64,000 nt of DNA from Pseudomonadota bacterium (GTDB lineage Bacteria > Pseudomonadota > Alphaproteobacteria > Rhizobiales > Aestuariivirgaceae), in contig CAUJIO010000015.1 in assembly GCA_963205315.1 (NCBI GenBank), forward strand, positions 124,001-188,000, given 5' to 3'. Position 1 is the stretch's first letter; the number at the start of each line of letters is the position of its first letter. Made by a program: the position numbers and the translations under genes. Below the pieces are notes generated by a model. The model ran no database searches and had not been told where the DNA came from. It saw only the letters and a list, made by a program, of their open reading frames with translations. Of this stretch, positions 1-6,585 are shown one piece after another.

Positions 1-536
1 ACCAGGATGAAGATGATGACCGAGCGGTTCTTGAAGCCCCGTGCGGCACGCGACGTGCCATCGCGCTTTATGACCCGCGCCCGCAGCAGAACATCGCCTG
101 CGTCAACCAGCAGGCCCGGACGCCCGCGCCGGTAGACGAACTTGAGCCTCCTGCCATTGCGCTGCTCCCATTCGTGCGGGCTGATCCTGCCACCTTTCGC
201 GCCCTTGCCAGCCGCTGGCGTCGGGATTGCCAGCCAGAAGCCGTCCTTCGACCGGATGGCAACGCCTTGCTCGAAGGCCCCGACGATATGGGGTGCTTTC
301 GAATAGACCAGTGCGGCTGCTTCGATGCTCTCGCCACTCTTCGGATAGTACTGGTCCCGGATGGTGCGCCCGAGACGTTCACCGAGCCCGGCCCCAGCAA
401 TCTGTGCCCGCCATCCGGCTTTCACACCGGAGCCGGCCAGACGGATCGCTGCGGTGACGGCCCGTTCGCCTCCCCTCACTTCGGCGAGGAGCTCCTTTTC
501 GAGATCGCCGATAACCGTGACCTGCACGCCTGACAT
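1..536 (-). CDS. DUF6441-type phage protein (partial, 3' end outside window)
   Basis: An open frame starts with ATG at 536-534 and runs 178 codons to the left edge without a stop, so the C-terminus is missing. Its ATG shares one base with the TAA stop of the head-tail joining gene upstream (TAATG), which supports the start and translational coupling. The protein begins MSGVQVTVIGDLEKEL and contains a basic stretch (EQRNGRRLKFVYRRGRPG). Position directly after head-tail joining genes and sequence character fit the DUF6441 family of alphaproteobacterial prophages, which probably acts in head completion or tail attachment. The family has no proven biochemical role, so function is inferred from gene order only. 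Confidence 0.6.
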   Translation of the reverse strand, partial: MSGVQVTVIGDLEKELLAEVRGGERAVTAAIRLAGSGVKAGWRAQIAGAGLGERLGRTIRDQYYPKSGESIEAAALVYSKAPHIVGAFEQGVAIRSKDGFWLAIPTPAAGKGAKGGRISPHEWEQRNGRRLKFVYRRGRPGLLVDAGDVLLRARVIKRDGTSRAARGFKNRSVIIFIL

Positions 537-850
537 TACGCGGCCCGAACCTCTGCCGACCAGATCAAGTTGTCGTCGTCGCGCATGGGTTCCCCCTGCA
601 CGACATAGGTGGTGCCGCCGATTTCGAACGTGTCACCGGGCGCAATGACCGGTACTTCGGAGATCCGCACGTCGATGAAGCGGCTCTGCGCCACAAAGCG
701 GCCACCGCCGAAGCTCGAGGTCGCATCGGGTGCCCGATACACCAAACGCACATTCACACCCGCGCCAGCGCCACCAGCCCGCCAGATTGCATCGCGACCT
801 ATGTTGGCGTCGGTGAAGAGTGCATCGAGCGCGCCGGCAATATCCGTCAT
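536..850 (-). CDS. Phage head-tail joining protein (lambda gpFII-like)
   Basis: A 104-residue protein starting MTDIAGALDALFTDANIGRDAIW. It is rich in beta-type segments and ends with a TFEIGGTTYVVQGEP region followed by an aspartate cluster and LIWSAEVRAA, the pattern of small head-tail adaptor proteins that attach the tail to a filled capsid. The length matches lambda FII-like proteins (about 100-120 residues). It begins 9 bases after the major capsid gene and its stop overlaps the start of the next gene by one base, so it belongs to one head operon. The fold assignment is inferred from size, order and pattern. Confidence 0.7.
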   Translation of the reverse strand: MTDIAGALDALFTDANIGRDAIWRAGGAGAGVNVRLVYRAPDATSSFGGGRFVAQSRFIDVRISEVPVIAPGDTFEIGGTTYVVQGEPMRDDDNLIWSAEVRAA

Positions 851-859
851 GACAATGGC

Positions 860-1882
860 TCAGTTGCTGCTGAAGATCTTGACCGCCAGCCGGGGCCGCT
901 TGTTGACCGGAAGAACCGAAGCCTCGGTCTTCACATCGATCGCTGAGCCGTCGTTCCTGGCAATCTGCCGGGCATAGATCGGAAGGCCCATCGTATTGAC
1001 CGTCTCGATCAGATTGGCGGGGGCGCCATAGGTGACGAACGTATCCATGGTGCCCATCGGGAAAGCGAGGCCTTCTCCGGCCGGGACCAGGGTTTCGGTC
1101 GCACCCGTCGAGAGGGTGACGGTGGCGTTGTATTCCTCGAAGATCATGCCGGCGAAGGGGAAGCGGCGGCGGGTGTCTTCCCTAAGCGGCTGGGCGCCAG
1201 TCGAGGAGAAGTACTTGTAGGCGTCCTCGACCTTGGCGTGGGAGATCAGCTTGTCGAAGAACTCCGGCGACACCAGCGCCAGGACGCCGGTCATGGTCTC
1301 GCCCTTGAGTTCGGTCTCCACTTTCCGCAGCACATCGCGGACCTTGCCCTGGACATTGGTCCCGGCGGTCCCCAGTACGAAGTCGACCGTGAGCTGGGCC
1401 AGGCCGAACTCGGTGAAGTAGTTGTAGAGGGTCGCCCCCGCGCCGTCCTTGACGATGCCGCGGAGTGCGTTGACCTCCATGTATTCCCGCGTCTGGGCGT
1501 GCTTCGCCCGCATGCGGGTGAGCTTGCGCTCCATGACGGTGGCGAGCGGATCGGCGGCATCGGCGACACCGAAGCCACGGACTCCCTGAATGTCCTGGGG
1601 CGTCACCACATCATCGTGCGGGATCCACGGCACCGTGAAGGAGCGCATCGAGCGGGTGTCGCGGTTGGCAACCGTGGCGGGTCCGCCGAGCGGTACGGTC
1701 GGCAGGAGGTTCAGCACTCCTTCCGCCTGTTCGATGATGACCGAGCGCTGGGTCACCCCTTCGAAGCGGAACAGCCCCATCTCGCCGAGCCGCGTATAGA
1801 TGTTGGGCAGGATGTTGATGGCCTGGGTCATCTCGGCCAGCGTATAGCCGCCGGCGTCGAAGGGATTGATCATGACGGGCAT
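860..1882 (-). CDS. Phage major capsid protein E
   Basis: A 340-residue protein matching the lambda gpE / Phage_cap_E family: an N-terminal region with RSVIIEQAEGVLNLLPTVP and HDDVVTPQDIQGVRGFG, and a C-terminal part with the FPMGTMDTFVTYGAP and NTMGLPIYARQ segments typical of these shells. ATG at 1882 is preferred over an in-frame TTG at 1894 because GGAG lies six bases before the ATG; the TTG would place that site inside the coding region. It forms the icosahedral shell, assembling around a scaffold and stabilised by the decoration protein encoded just upstream. A hairpin followed by a T-rich stretch precedes its ribosome binding site. Confidence 0.85.
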   Translation of the reverse strand: MPVMINPFDAGGYTLAEMTQAINILPNIYTRLGEMGLFRFEGVTQRSVIIEQAEGVLNLLPTVPLGGPATVANRDTRSMRSFTVPWIPHDDVVTPQDIQGVRGFGVADAADPLATVMERKLTRMRAKHAQTREYMEVNALRGIVKDGAGATLYNYFTEFGLAQLTVDFVLGTAGTNVQGKVRDVLRKVETELKGETMTGVLALVSPEFFDKLISHAKVEDAYKYFSSTGAQPLREDTRRRFPFAGMIFEEYNATVTLSTGATETLVPAGEGLAFPMGTMDTFVTYGAPANLIETVNTMGLPIYARQIARNDGSAIDVKTEASVLPVNKRPRLAVKIFSSN

Positions 1883-1899
1883 GGGGATCTCCAAAATGA

Positions 1900-1920
1900 A
1901 AAGACCCCGATTTCACGGGG
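1900..1920 (-). terminator. Hairpin with T-run between decoration and capsid genes
   Basis: On the minus strand CCCCG (1920-1916), a six-base loop and CGGGG (1909-1905) form a stem that is followed by TCTTTTCATTTT. This resembles a weak intrinsic terminator. It sits inside the head operon, just before the ribosome binding site of the capsid gene, so it could attenuate read-through or protect a processed 3' end rather than end the transcript. Confidence 0.45.
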
Positions 1921-1949
1921 CCTAGTGGAACAGGATGGTGGTAGTCAGA

Positions 1950-2339
1950 TCAGGCAGTATCGCGCGGCACGATCCCGGCGGCGGAAAGCTCGGCGTATTT
2001 GGCCACCTTCTCCGCCAGCAGATCGACGGAGGCGTCGAAGACGAGCGCATTCTTCGACACGATGGCGGGGCCCCGCGCAAGAACCAGCGCGGACTTGTCG
2101 GCGCCCGTGGCATCGGCTGCCTCGAGCAGGATGGCGATGCCCTTCTCGGCACCTTCATCGCCAACGACAACTGCGGCTGGGGCCAACCGATATTTGCCGG
2201 AGGCGGTGATCTTGCCGAGGACAGAGCCCAGCACGTAGTTCGTGCCGGCCTTCAGCGTCACGATCTCGCGGCTGTAGCTGCCATTGAGTTCGAACTTCAG
2301 GAGATCGCCGAGCGTCGGCGACTGGGTCAGGACAGGCAT
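1950..2339 (-). CDS. Head decoration protein (lambda gpD family)
   Basis: A 129-residue protein beginning MPVLTQSPTLGDLLKFELNGSYSRE, then the conserved core with TLKAGTNYVLGSVLGKIT and ILLEAADATGADK, typical of HDPD/gpD proteins. gpD trimers bind the expanded capsid surface at local three-fold positions and hold it against internal DNA pressure. The order protease, decoration, capsid is that of lambda C-D-E. The start has a GAGGTG site just upstream, and the gene begins 9 bases after the protease stop. Confidence 0.82.
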   Translation of the reverse strand: MPVLTQSPTLGDLLKFELNGSYSREIVTLKAGTNYVLGSVLGKITASGKYRLAPAAVVVGDEGAEKGIAILLEAADATGADKSALVLARGPAIVSKNALVFDASVDLLAEKVAKYAELSAAGIVPRDTA

Positions 2340-2347
2340 GGTTCACC

Positions 2348-2704
2348 TCACTTCTGGCTTTGGGCCGCGCGTTCCCTGGCGCGGCGGACGATCGGACTGT
2401 CGCCCGCGATGGGCATGGATGGTGCCGCAGCAACGACGCTGGCGGCCTCGCTGTGCCGCGCCAGGCTGTCGAGTGCTGTGCGGCGCAGCGCGTCCGGCTT
2501 GATGCCCTTCCGCATGGCATCCGCTGCGTCGATGGTGACGCCCAGCCTTCCTGCCTGTGCTGCGATGTCCGCGATCTCGGCATATTCGGCGCGGAGAGTC
2601 TCCGCAGCATCAGGCTGACGCGGAGGTTCTGTGATCGGCGCGATGGGCGTTACGACCGGCCCTGGCGGTTCGGTTTCAATCTGTTCAGTGTTTTCAGTCG
2701 CCAT
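2348..2704 (-). CDS. Probable nested scaffold protein (lambda Nu3-like internal start)
   Basis: Codon 297 of the protease gene is an in-frame ATG (2704-2702) with a strong AGGAG site at 2716-2712, seven bases upstream. Initiation here gives a 118-residue protein beginning MATENTEQIETEPPGP, acidic and proline-rich at first and then alanine-rich and probably helical. Lambda makes its scaffold Nu3 in the same way, from an internal start in gene C. No separate scaffold gene is visible between protease and capsid genes. The nested product is inferred from the ribosome binding site and this architecture. Confidence 0.45.
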   Translation of the reverse strand: MATENTEQIETEPPGPVVTPIAPITEPPRQPDAAETLRAEYAEIADIAAQAGRLGVTIDAADAMRKGIKPDALRRTALDSLARHSEAASVVAAAPSMPIAGDSPIVRRARERAAQSQK

Positions 2705-3592
2705 GGAGGCACTCCTCTTGGGTTTTGGATTGGTGGACAGGCGCCATGCGGCAAGCGGCTGCTCGAACTCTGCCGTCATCTCGGCAAGAGCTACGTCGAG
2801 CGTGCCAAGCCGGTCGGCAAGCCCGGCCTTGATGGCGAGATCGCCCCGGAAGATTGCTGCTTCCGTCGCGCGCACGGCGTCCGGCAACAGACTGCGATTG
2901 GTGGCGACCAGCGTGCAGAAGTCACCGTAGAGCCGGTCGACATCGGCCTGGATATCGGCACGAGCGCGTTCCGACAGCGCCCCATGGGAATTACCGTCGA
3001 CCTTGCGATCGCCCGCGAATATGAAGCTCCAGGCGAGGCCCGCCTTGGCATCAGCGCCACTCTCATCGACATGGGCGGCAACAACGCCGATGGAACCAAT
3101 CTCACCTGTGCGGGTCACATAGATGCGATCTGCGGTACTGGCGATGGCATAGGCCGCCGACAGCGCACACTCGTCCGCCACGGCCCACAGGGGCTTGTTG
3201 TGGTCCTTCTTCGCCGTGGTGATGCGATCGACGAGATCGAAGAGGCCGCCGACCTCGCCGCCGGGCGAATCCATGTCGAGAATGACGCCCCTGACATCGG
3301 GAGCGGCCATGGTGTTGGCAACCGCCTCGCCAATCTCGCCATAGGACAGAAGCCCACTCGCGGCATCCACGAAGCCAGACCGGCTGACGAGCGTGCCTGT
3401 GATCGGAATGACGGCAATGCCCTCCGGTGTTACTGACGCAAGCGGCGAAGGGTCAGGTTCCGACGGCAAGGACTCCACCAGTCCCCCTGAGAAACGCGGG
3501 CCCAGCACCCCGAGGATCACCTCGAGCTTGGCCCGTCCGATCATCAGGGGCGTCCCGAAGACCCGGGCAGCGACATGCGGAAGGTTGAGCAA
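2348..3592 (-). CDS. S49 (SppA/ClpP-fold) capsid maturation protease, lambda gpC-like
   Basis: A 414-residue prohead protease. Residues about 55-270 form the S49 serine peptidase domain with the SPGGEVGG loop near 109-116, the probable nucleophile Ser145 (CALSAAY) and the general base Lys197 (GDRKVDG). Their spacing of 52 residues equals that of lambda gpC (Ser166/Lys218). The C-terminal 120 residues are proline- and charge-rich, like a scaffold extension. Start is TTG at 3592 with AAGGA six bases upstream; no better start lies nearby. It would cleave scaffold and portal-associated proteins during head maturation. The upstream region is shared with a divergent toxin-antitoxin promoter. Confidence 0.85.
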   Translation of the reverse strand: MLNLPHVAARVFGTPLMIGRAKLEVILGVLGPRFSGGLVESLPSEPDPSPLASVTPEGIAVIPITGTLVSRSGFVDAASGLLSYGEIGEAVANTMAAPDVRGVILDMDSPGGEVGGLFDLVDRITTAKKDHNKPLWAVADECALSAAYAIASTADRIYVTRTGEIGSIGVVAAHVDESGADAKAGLAWSFIFAGDRKVDGNSHGALSERARADIQADVDRLYGDFCTLVATNRSLLPDAVRATEAAIFRGDLAIKAGLADRLGTLDVALAEMTAEFEQPLAAWRLSTNPKPKRSASMATENTEQIETEPPGPVVTPIAPITEPPRQPDAAETLRAEYAEIADIAAQAGRLGVTIDAADAMRKGIKPDALRRTALDSLARHSEAASVVAAAPSMPIAGDSPIVRRARERAAQSQK

Positions 3593-3615
3593 AGATATTC
3601 CTTGAGAAGGCGGCC

Positions 3616-3644
3616 TTGACGGCTGGCATTCGGACTTCTATATT
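3616..3644 (+). promoter_or_regulatory. Sigma70-type promoter of the toxin-antitoxin pair
   Basis: TTGACG at 3616-3621 and TATATT at 3639-3644 are separated by exactly 17 bases. The AT-rich stretch that follows (3645-3665, with repeated CTATATT and CTAG elements) lies between promoter and antitoxin start and is a likely operator for autoregulation by the antitoxin, as in other Phd/YefM systems. Confidence 0.6.
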
Positions 3645-3678
3645 CTGGCTATATTTTCTAGCTAGTTAGGAATGTACA

Positions 3679-3936
3679 ATGGCCAACCCCACCTGGTCGG
3701 TCCAGGATGCGAAGAACCGGTTCAGCGAAGTGGTTGATGCCGCGCGCCGGACACCGCAGATGGTGACCAAGCATGGCAAGCCCGCGGCGGTAGTGGTTTC
3801 CGCCGAGGAATATGAGCGGCTGCGCACCTTGCAGAATCTGAAGGCCCCGAGCTTCGCCGAAATGCTGCTCGCCATGCCGCAGGGAGACGTCGCATTCGAG
3901 CGGGCCAAGGCCAAGCCGCGCGACGTGACGTTCTGA
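3679..3936 (+). CDS. Phd/YefM-family antitoxin
   Basis: An 85-residue protein with the Phd/YefM signature: WSVQDAKNRFSEVVDAARR near the N-terminus, then TKHGKPAAVVVSAEEYERL, which forms the dimeric DNA-binding domain. The C-terminal tail (AMPQGDVAFERAKAKPRDVTF) would wrap and neutralise the toxin. Its TGA overlaps the toxin ATG by one base (TGATG at 3934-3938), the normal coupling for such pairs. It is encoded on the plus strand within a minus-strand phage head operon and has its own promoter, so it is expressed independently of lytic genes. Confidence 0.85.
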   Translation: MANPTWSVQDAKNRFSEVVDAARRTPQMVTKHGKPAAVVVSAEEYERLRTLQNLKAPSFAEMLLAMPQGDVAFERAKAKPRDVTF

Positions 3937-4361
3937 TGTTCCTCATCGACACCGACGTGCTTTCGGCGTTGGCCAAGCGGCAGCGCAACGCCAATGTCGA
4001 AGCATGGTTCACCCGCCAGCGAACCGCCGACCTCTTCCTCAGCGTCGTGACCATTGGCGAGATCGAGCGCGGTATCGCCCTGCAGCAAGGCCGGGATCCC
4101 GATTTTGCAGCCATGCTTGCGCGCTGGCTCGACCAGGTGATTGCCACCTATGGCGACCGGATTCTGCCCTTCGATCTGGCCGCTGCCCGCCGTTGGGGTG
4201 TTCTCAGCGCCACCATCGGTAACGACAGTGCCGATCTCCAGATTGCGGCGACGGCGCTTGAACACGGGCTGACCGTGGTCACGCGCAATGTATCGGACTT
4301 CACCCGGGCCGGGGTCCCGACGTTGGATCCGTTCAAGCCGTCGCCTCAGCGGAAGCGGTGA
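3936..4361 (+). CDS. VapC-like PIN-domain toxin (ribonuclease)
   Basis: A 141-residue PIN-domain protein. Predicted metal-binding acidic residues are Asp5 (LIDTDVLS), Glu42 (TIGEIERG), Asp100 (SADLQIAATA) and Asp121 (TRNVSDF), so the active site looks complete. VapC toxins cut tRNA or rRNA and stop growth when the antitoxin is lost. Translation is coupled to the Phd-type antitoxin. A Phd-type antitoxin with a PIN toxin is a common mixed pairing in alphaproteobacteria. Whether it stabilises the prophage or blocks other phages cannot be read from the sequence. Confidence 0.85.
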   Translation: MFLIDTDVLSALAKRQRNANVEAWFTRQRTADLFLSVVTIGEIERGIALQQGRDPDFAAMLARWLDQVIATYGDRILPFDLAAARRWGVLSATIGNDSADLQIAATALEHGLTVVTRNVSDFTRAGVPTLDPFKPSPQRKR

Positions 4362-4387
4362 TAACGTCATCGCGCACCTTGGGCCTC

Positions 4388-4912
4388 TCAAGCGGGGCGA
4401 GCAAATTCACCGAAATGCTCTCGAGCCGCTTTCATATAGGCCGCGTGCGCTTCAGCAGCTGTCATGAAGACGCCAAGATGCCGAACATGCCCACCGGCAT
4501 TGATCTGGGCGACGAATTTCTTGATGGCCTTCTTGAAATGGACGCCCTTGTAGCCGCACGCATTATTCCTGCGGATTCGCGAATTCCATGCATTTTCGCT
4601 ATTCGTGGCAATCCTCAAATTAACAAAACGGTTGTCGGACCGTCGACCGTTGATGTGGTCGACATGGCCATCCGGCCATTCGCCCGTGACGTGAACCCAA
4701 GCCAGCCGGTGCGCCATGTAGAGGCGGCGGTTGATCTTGATGTGCCAATATCCGCGAGACTGCTGGCTTCCGGCCTTGTCGCCGGCTGACGTGTTCAACG
4801 TGTCAACGCGCCAGAAGAATGTTCCGGTATCGGGTTCATACTTCAGCAAGCGACGGACTTCCTCCGCCGTGAGAAGTTTCTCACGGACTTTGGGCGTTCC
4901 TGGCGTCGACAT
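4388..4912 (-). CDS. HNH homing endonuclease with C-terminal AP2 domain
   Basis: A 174-residue protein. An HNH_3-type nuclease domain carries HVDHINGRRSDNRFVNLR, with the H-N-N pattern, and a C-terminal AP2 DNA-binding domain carries GYKGVHFKKAIKKFVAQI followed by HLGVFMTAAEAHAAY. Start ATG at 4912 lies one base after the portal stop (TAAGATG), with GCAGGA just upstream; an ATG at 4945 would overlap the portal gene. Such free-standing HNH-AP2 genes are mobile, copying into phage genomes that lack them. Here it separates portal from protease, normally neighbours, which fits a late insertion. Confidence 0.8.
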   Translation of the reverse strand: MSTPGTPKVREKLLTAEEVRRLLKYEPDTGTFFWRVDTLNTSAGDKAGSQQSRGYWHIKINRRLYMAHRLAWVHVTGEWPDGHVDHINGRRSDNRFVNLRIATNSENAWNSRIRRNNACGYKGVHFKKAIKKFVAQINAGGHVRHLGVFMTAAEAHAAYMKAAREHFGEFARPA

Positions 4913-4913
4913 C

Positions 4914-6368
4914 TTATCCTGCTTGAGATTGATCTGCGGGTTCATTGGCGGCGGGTGCTGGCGCCGATGAACTGAAGGTCAGGCCGAGATCTTCTTCGCG
5001 CTTCTTGTCAGACGCAATTTGTGCGTCCACCTGTTCGGCGTCGTATCCGCGCTCGGCGAGCGCCTGACTGCGGCTCTTGAGTCCGGCGCCGATCTGCTCG
5101 ATCTCGGCACGGGCATCTTTGAGTGGGTCAATCCAGTCCCATTTGGGTGGCAACCAATCGCAGCGGAGATGTTCGCGCCGTTGGTGCTCATAGCCAGGAG
5201 CATCGATTGCCCCCGCCATCACCGCGGTATCCATCCACCTCGCCCACACCTGGCGGCACAGCTGCCAGACCATGACGGCGTGCTGGTAGGCTTCGATGCG
5301 GCGGCGGAACTCGAGGAGCGCCAGACGCGAGTTCGAATAGTTGGCCTTCAGCATGTCGTTCGACAGGTAGGCGTATGGGACGCCGAGCGCCGCCGACACC
5401 TGCAGCAAGGTGCGATACTGGAAGGGCTCGTAGGTTGAACCTGAATCCGCGGGGTCAGAGGTCTGGATTTCCTCGCCTGGCTCAAGCAGCATGATTTGCC
5501 CGGGCTGAAGGTCGAGGGTGCGTTCACCATTCTCGTCGCGTCCCTCGACCGCATCGAGCGGTTCGGCAGGTGCCGGCGTGGTGATAAACAGCGCATGCAT
5601 GGCCGCGACCTTCTTGCGGTCGAGCTCGGCGTCGTCATACTGGTCGAGCAGGAACAACTTCACGATCCCGGCCGCGAAGCGTGAGATGCCACGGAGCTGC
5701 CCGGCATCCACCGGATCGATGATGTGGACGATCTCGGAGGCCGGGATGCGCACGGTGTCACCGGTAAGCCCCGGATCGGTAACATCGCCCGGATGCCGGC
5801 GCAGGAAATGATAGGCCACCCTCCTCCCGATCCTGTCGAACTCGATGCCCTGGCGGATGACAGTGCCCCCGGGCATCACTTCATTGCGATTGAGCGGCAG
5901 CATCTCCGAGGGCAGCATCTGCAATCGCAGCGGCACCGTCAGGCCATCCAGTGGGCGCCGTGGCCGGAACCGGAAGAACACCTCTCCGGCAATGAACACT
6001 TCGCGCGCCGCTCGGCGTTGCAGGCCATAGAAGTCGGTGAACCCCTCGGCATCGGCTTCATCAGTCCAGTCGAGCCACAGCTTCTGAACCGCAGCCTTGA
6101 GACCGGAATCGGAAATGAGCGACGACGGCTTGATCCCCGCACCCACCACATTACCGGCCCAGCTTTCGATGGCATTGGCGGCATAGCCGTTGTTGCGGAC
6201 AAGCCATCGGGCCCGCGCCGTGATGTCAGGCCCCGCCGCGGCAATCAGCGTGTTGAGATGGGCCCGGCTCGGCTGGAAGCCCTTGAGCCTGCGATTGGCG
6301 AGGCCTGCCTCGAAGCCACCGATGAAGGCTCCGACCCGGCGCCGGAACGATTGCAGAGACGCCAGCAC
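4914..6368 (-). CDS. Phage portal protein, lambda gpB family
   Basis: A 484-residue protein with the features of lambda-type portals: ARARWLVRNNGYAANAIESW near residues 50-70, the FYGLQRRAAREVFIAGEVFFR core and DMLKANYSNSRLALLEFRRR in the C-terminal half. Twelve copies form the ring through which DNA enters and leaves the head. Start is GTG at 6368 with AAGGA six bases upstream; the preceding connector gene stops at 6369. The acidic, alanine/proline-rich C-terminal tail is probably disordered and may be trimmed by the S49 protease. Confidence 0.88.
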   Translation of the reverse strand: MLASLQSFRRRVGAFIGGFEAGLANRRLKGFQPSRAHLNTLIAAAGPDITARARWLVRNNGYAANAIESWAGNVVGAGIKPSSLISDSGLKAAVQKLWLDWTDEADAEGFTDFYGLQRRAAREVFIAGEVFFRFRPRRPLDGLTVPLRLQMLPSEMLPLNRNEVMPGGTVIRQGIEFDRIGRRVAYHFLRRHPGDVTDPGLTGDTVRIPASEIVHIIDPVDAGQLRGISRFAAGIVKLFLLDQYDDAELDRKKVAAMHALFITTPAPAEPLDAVEGRDENGERTLDLQPGQIMLLEPGEEIQTSDPADSGSTYEPFQYRTLLQVSAALGVPYAYLSNDMLKANYSNSRLALLEFRRRIEAYQHAVMVWQLCRQVWARWMDTAVMAGAIDAPGYEHQRREHLRCDWLPPKWDWIDPLKDARAEIEQIGAGLKSRSQALAERGYDAEQVDAQIASDKKREEDLGLTFSSSAPAPAANEPADQSQAG

Positions 6369-6581
6369 TCAGAGTCCTTTCGAGGAGGAGGTCAGAATTC
6401 TGCGGCGGCGTCCGCCATCCTCCAGACCGGCAATACGCCGCTCGACATCCGTGATGGCGGCGGCCAGTTCGGCATCGGAGGCGTAGGTGACCCGCTTGCC
6501 ATCGTACTCGACGGTGCGCACCCCACGAAACCGCGCCTTCAGGAGCGCCTCGCGCTGGGTGGTCAGTTCTTCAAGCGTCAT
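6369..6581 (-). CDS. gpW-like head completion protein
   Basis: A 70-residue protein, MTLEELTTQREALLKARFRG then VRTVEYDGKRVTYASDAELAAAITDVERRI. The two helices flanking a short beta hairpin (VEYDGKRVTYAS) and the size match gpW (68 residues in lambda), which plugs the portal after packaging and prepares the tail site. Position between terminase and portal is exactly that of lambda W. It overlaps neither neighbour by more than a few bases. Confidence 0.78.
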   Translation of the reverse strand: MTLEELTTQREALLKARFRGVRTVEYDGKRVTYASDAELAAAITDVERRIAGLEDGGRRRRILTSSSKGL

Positions 6582-6585
6582 GACA

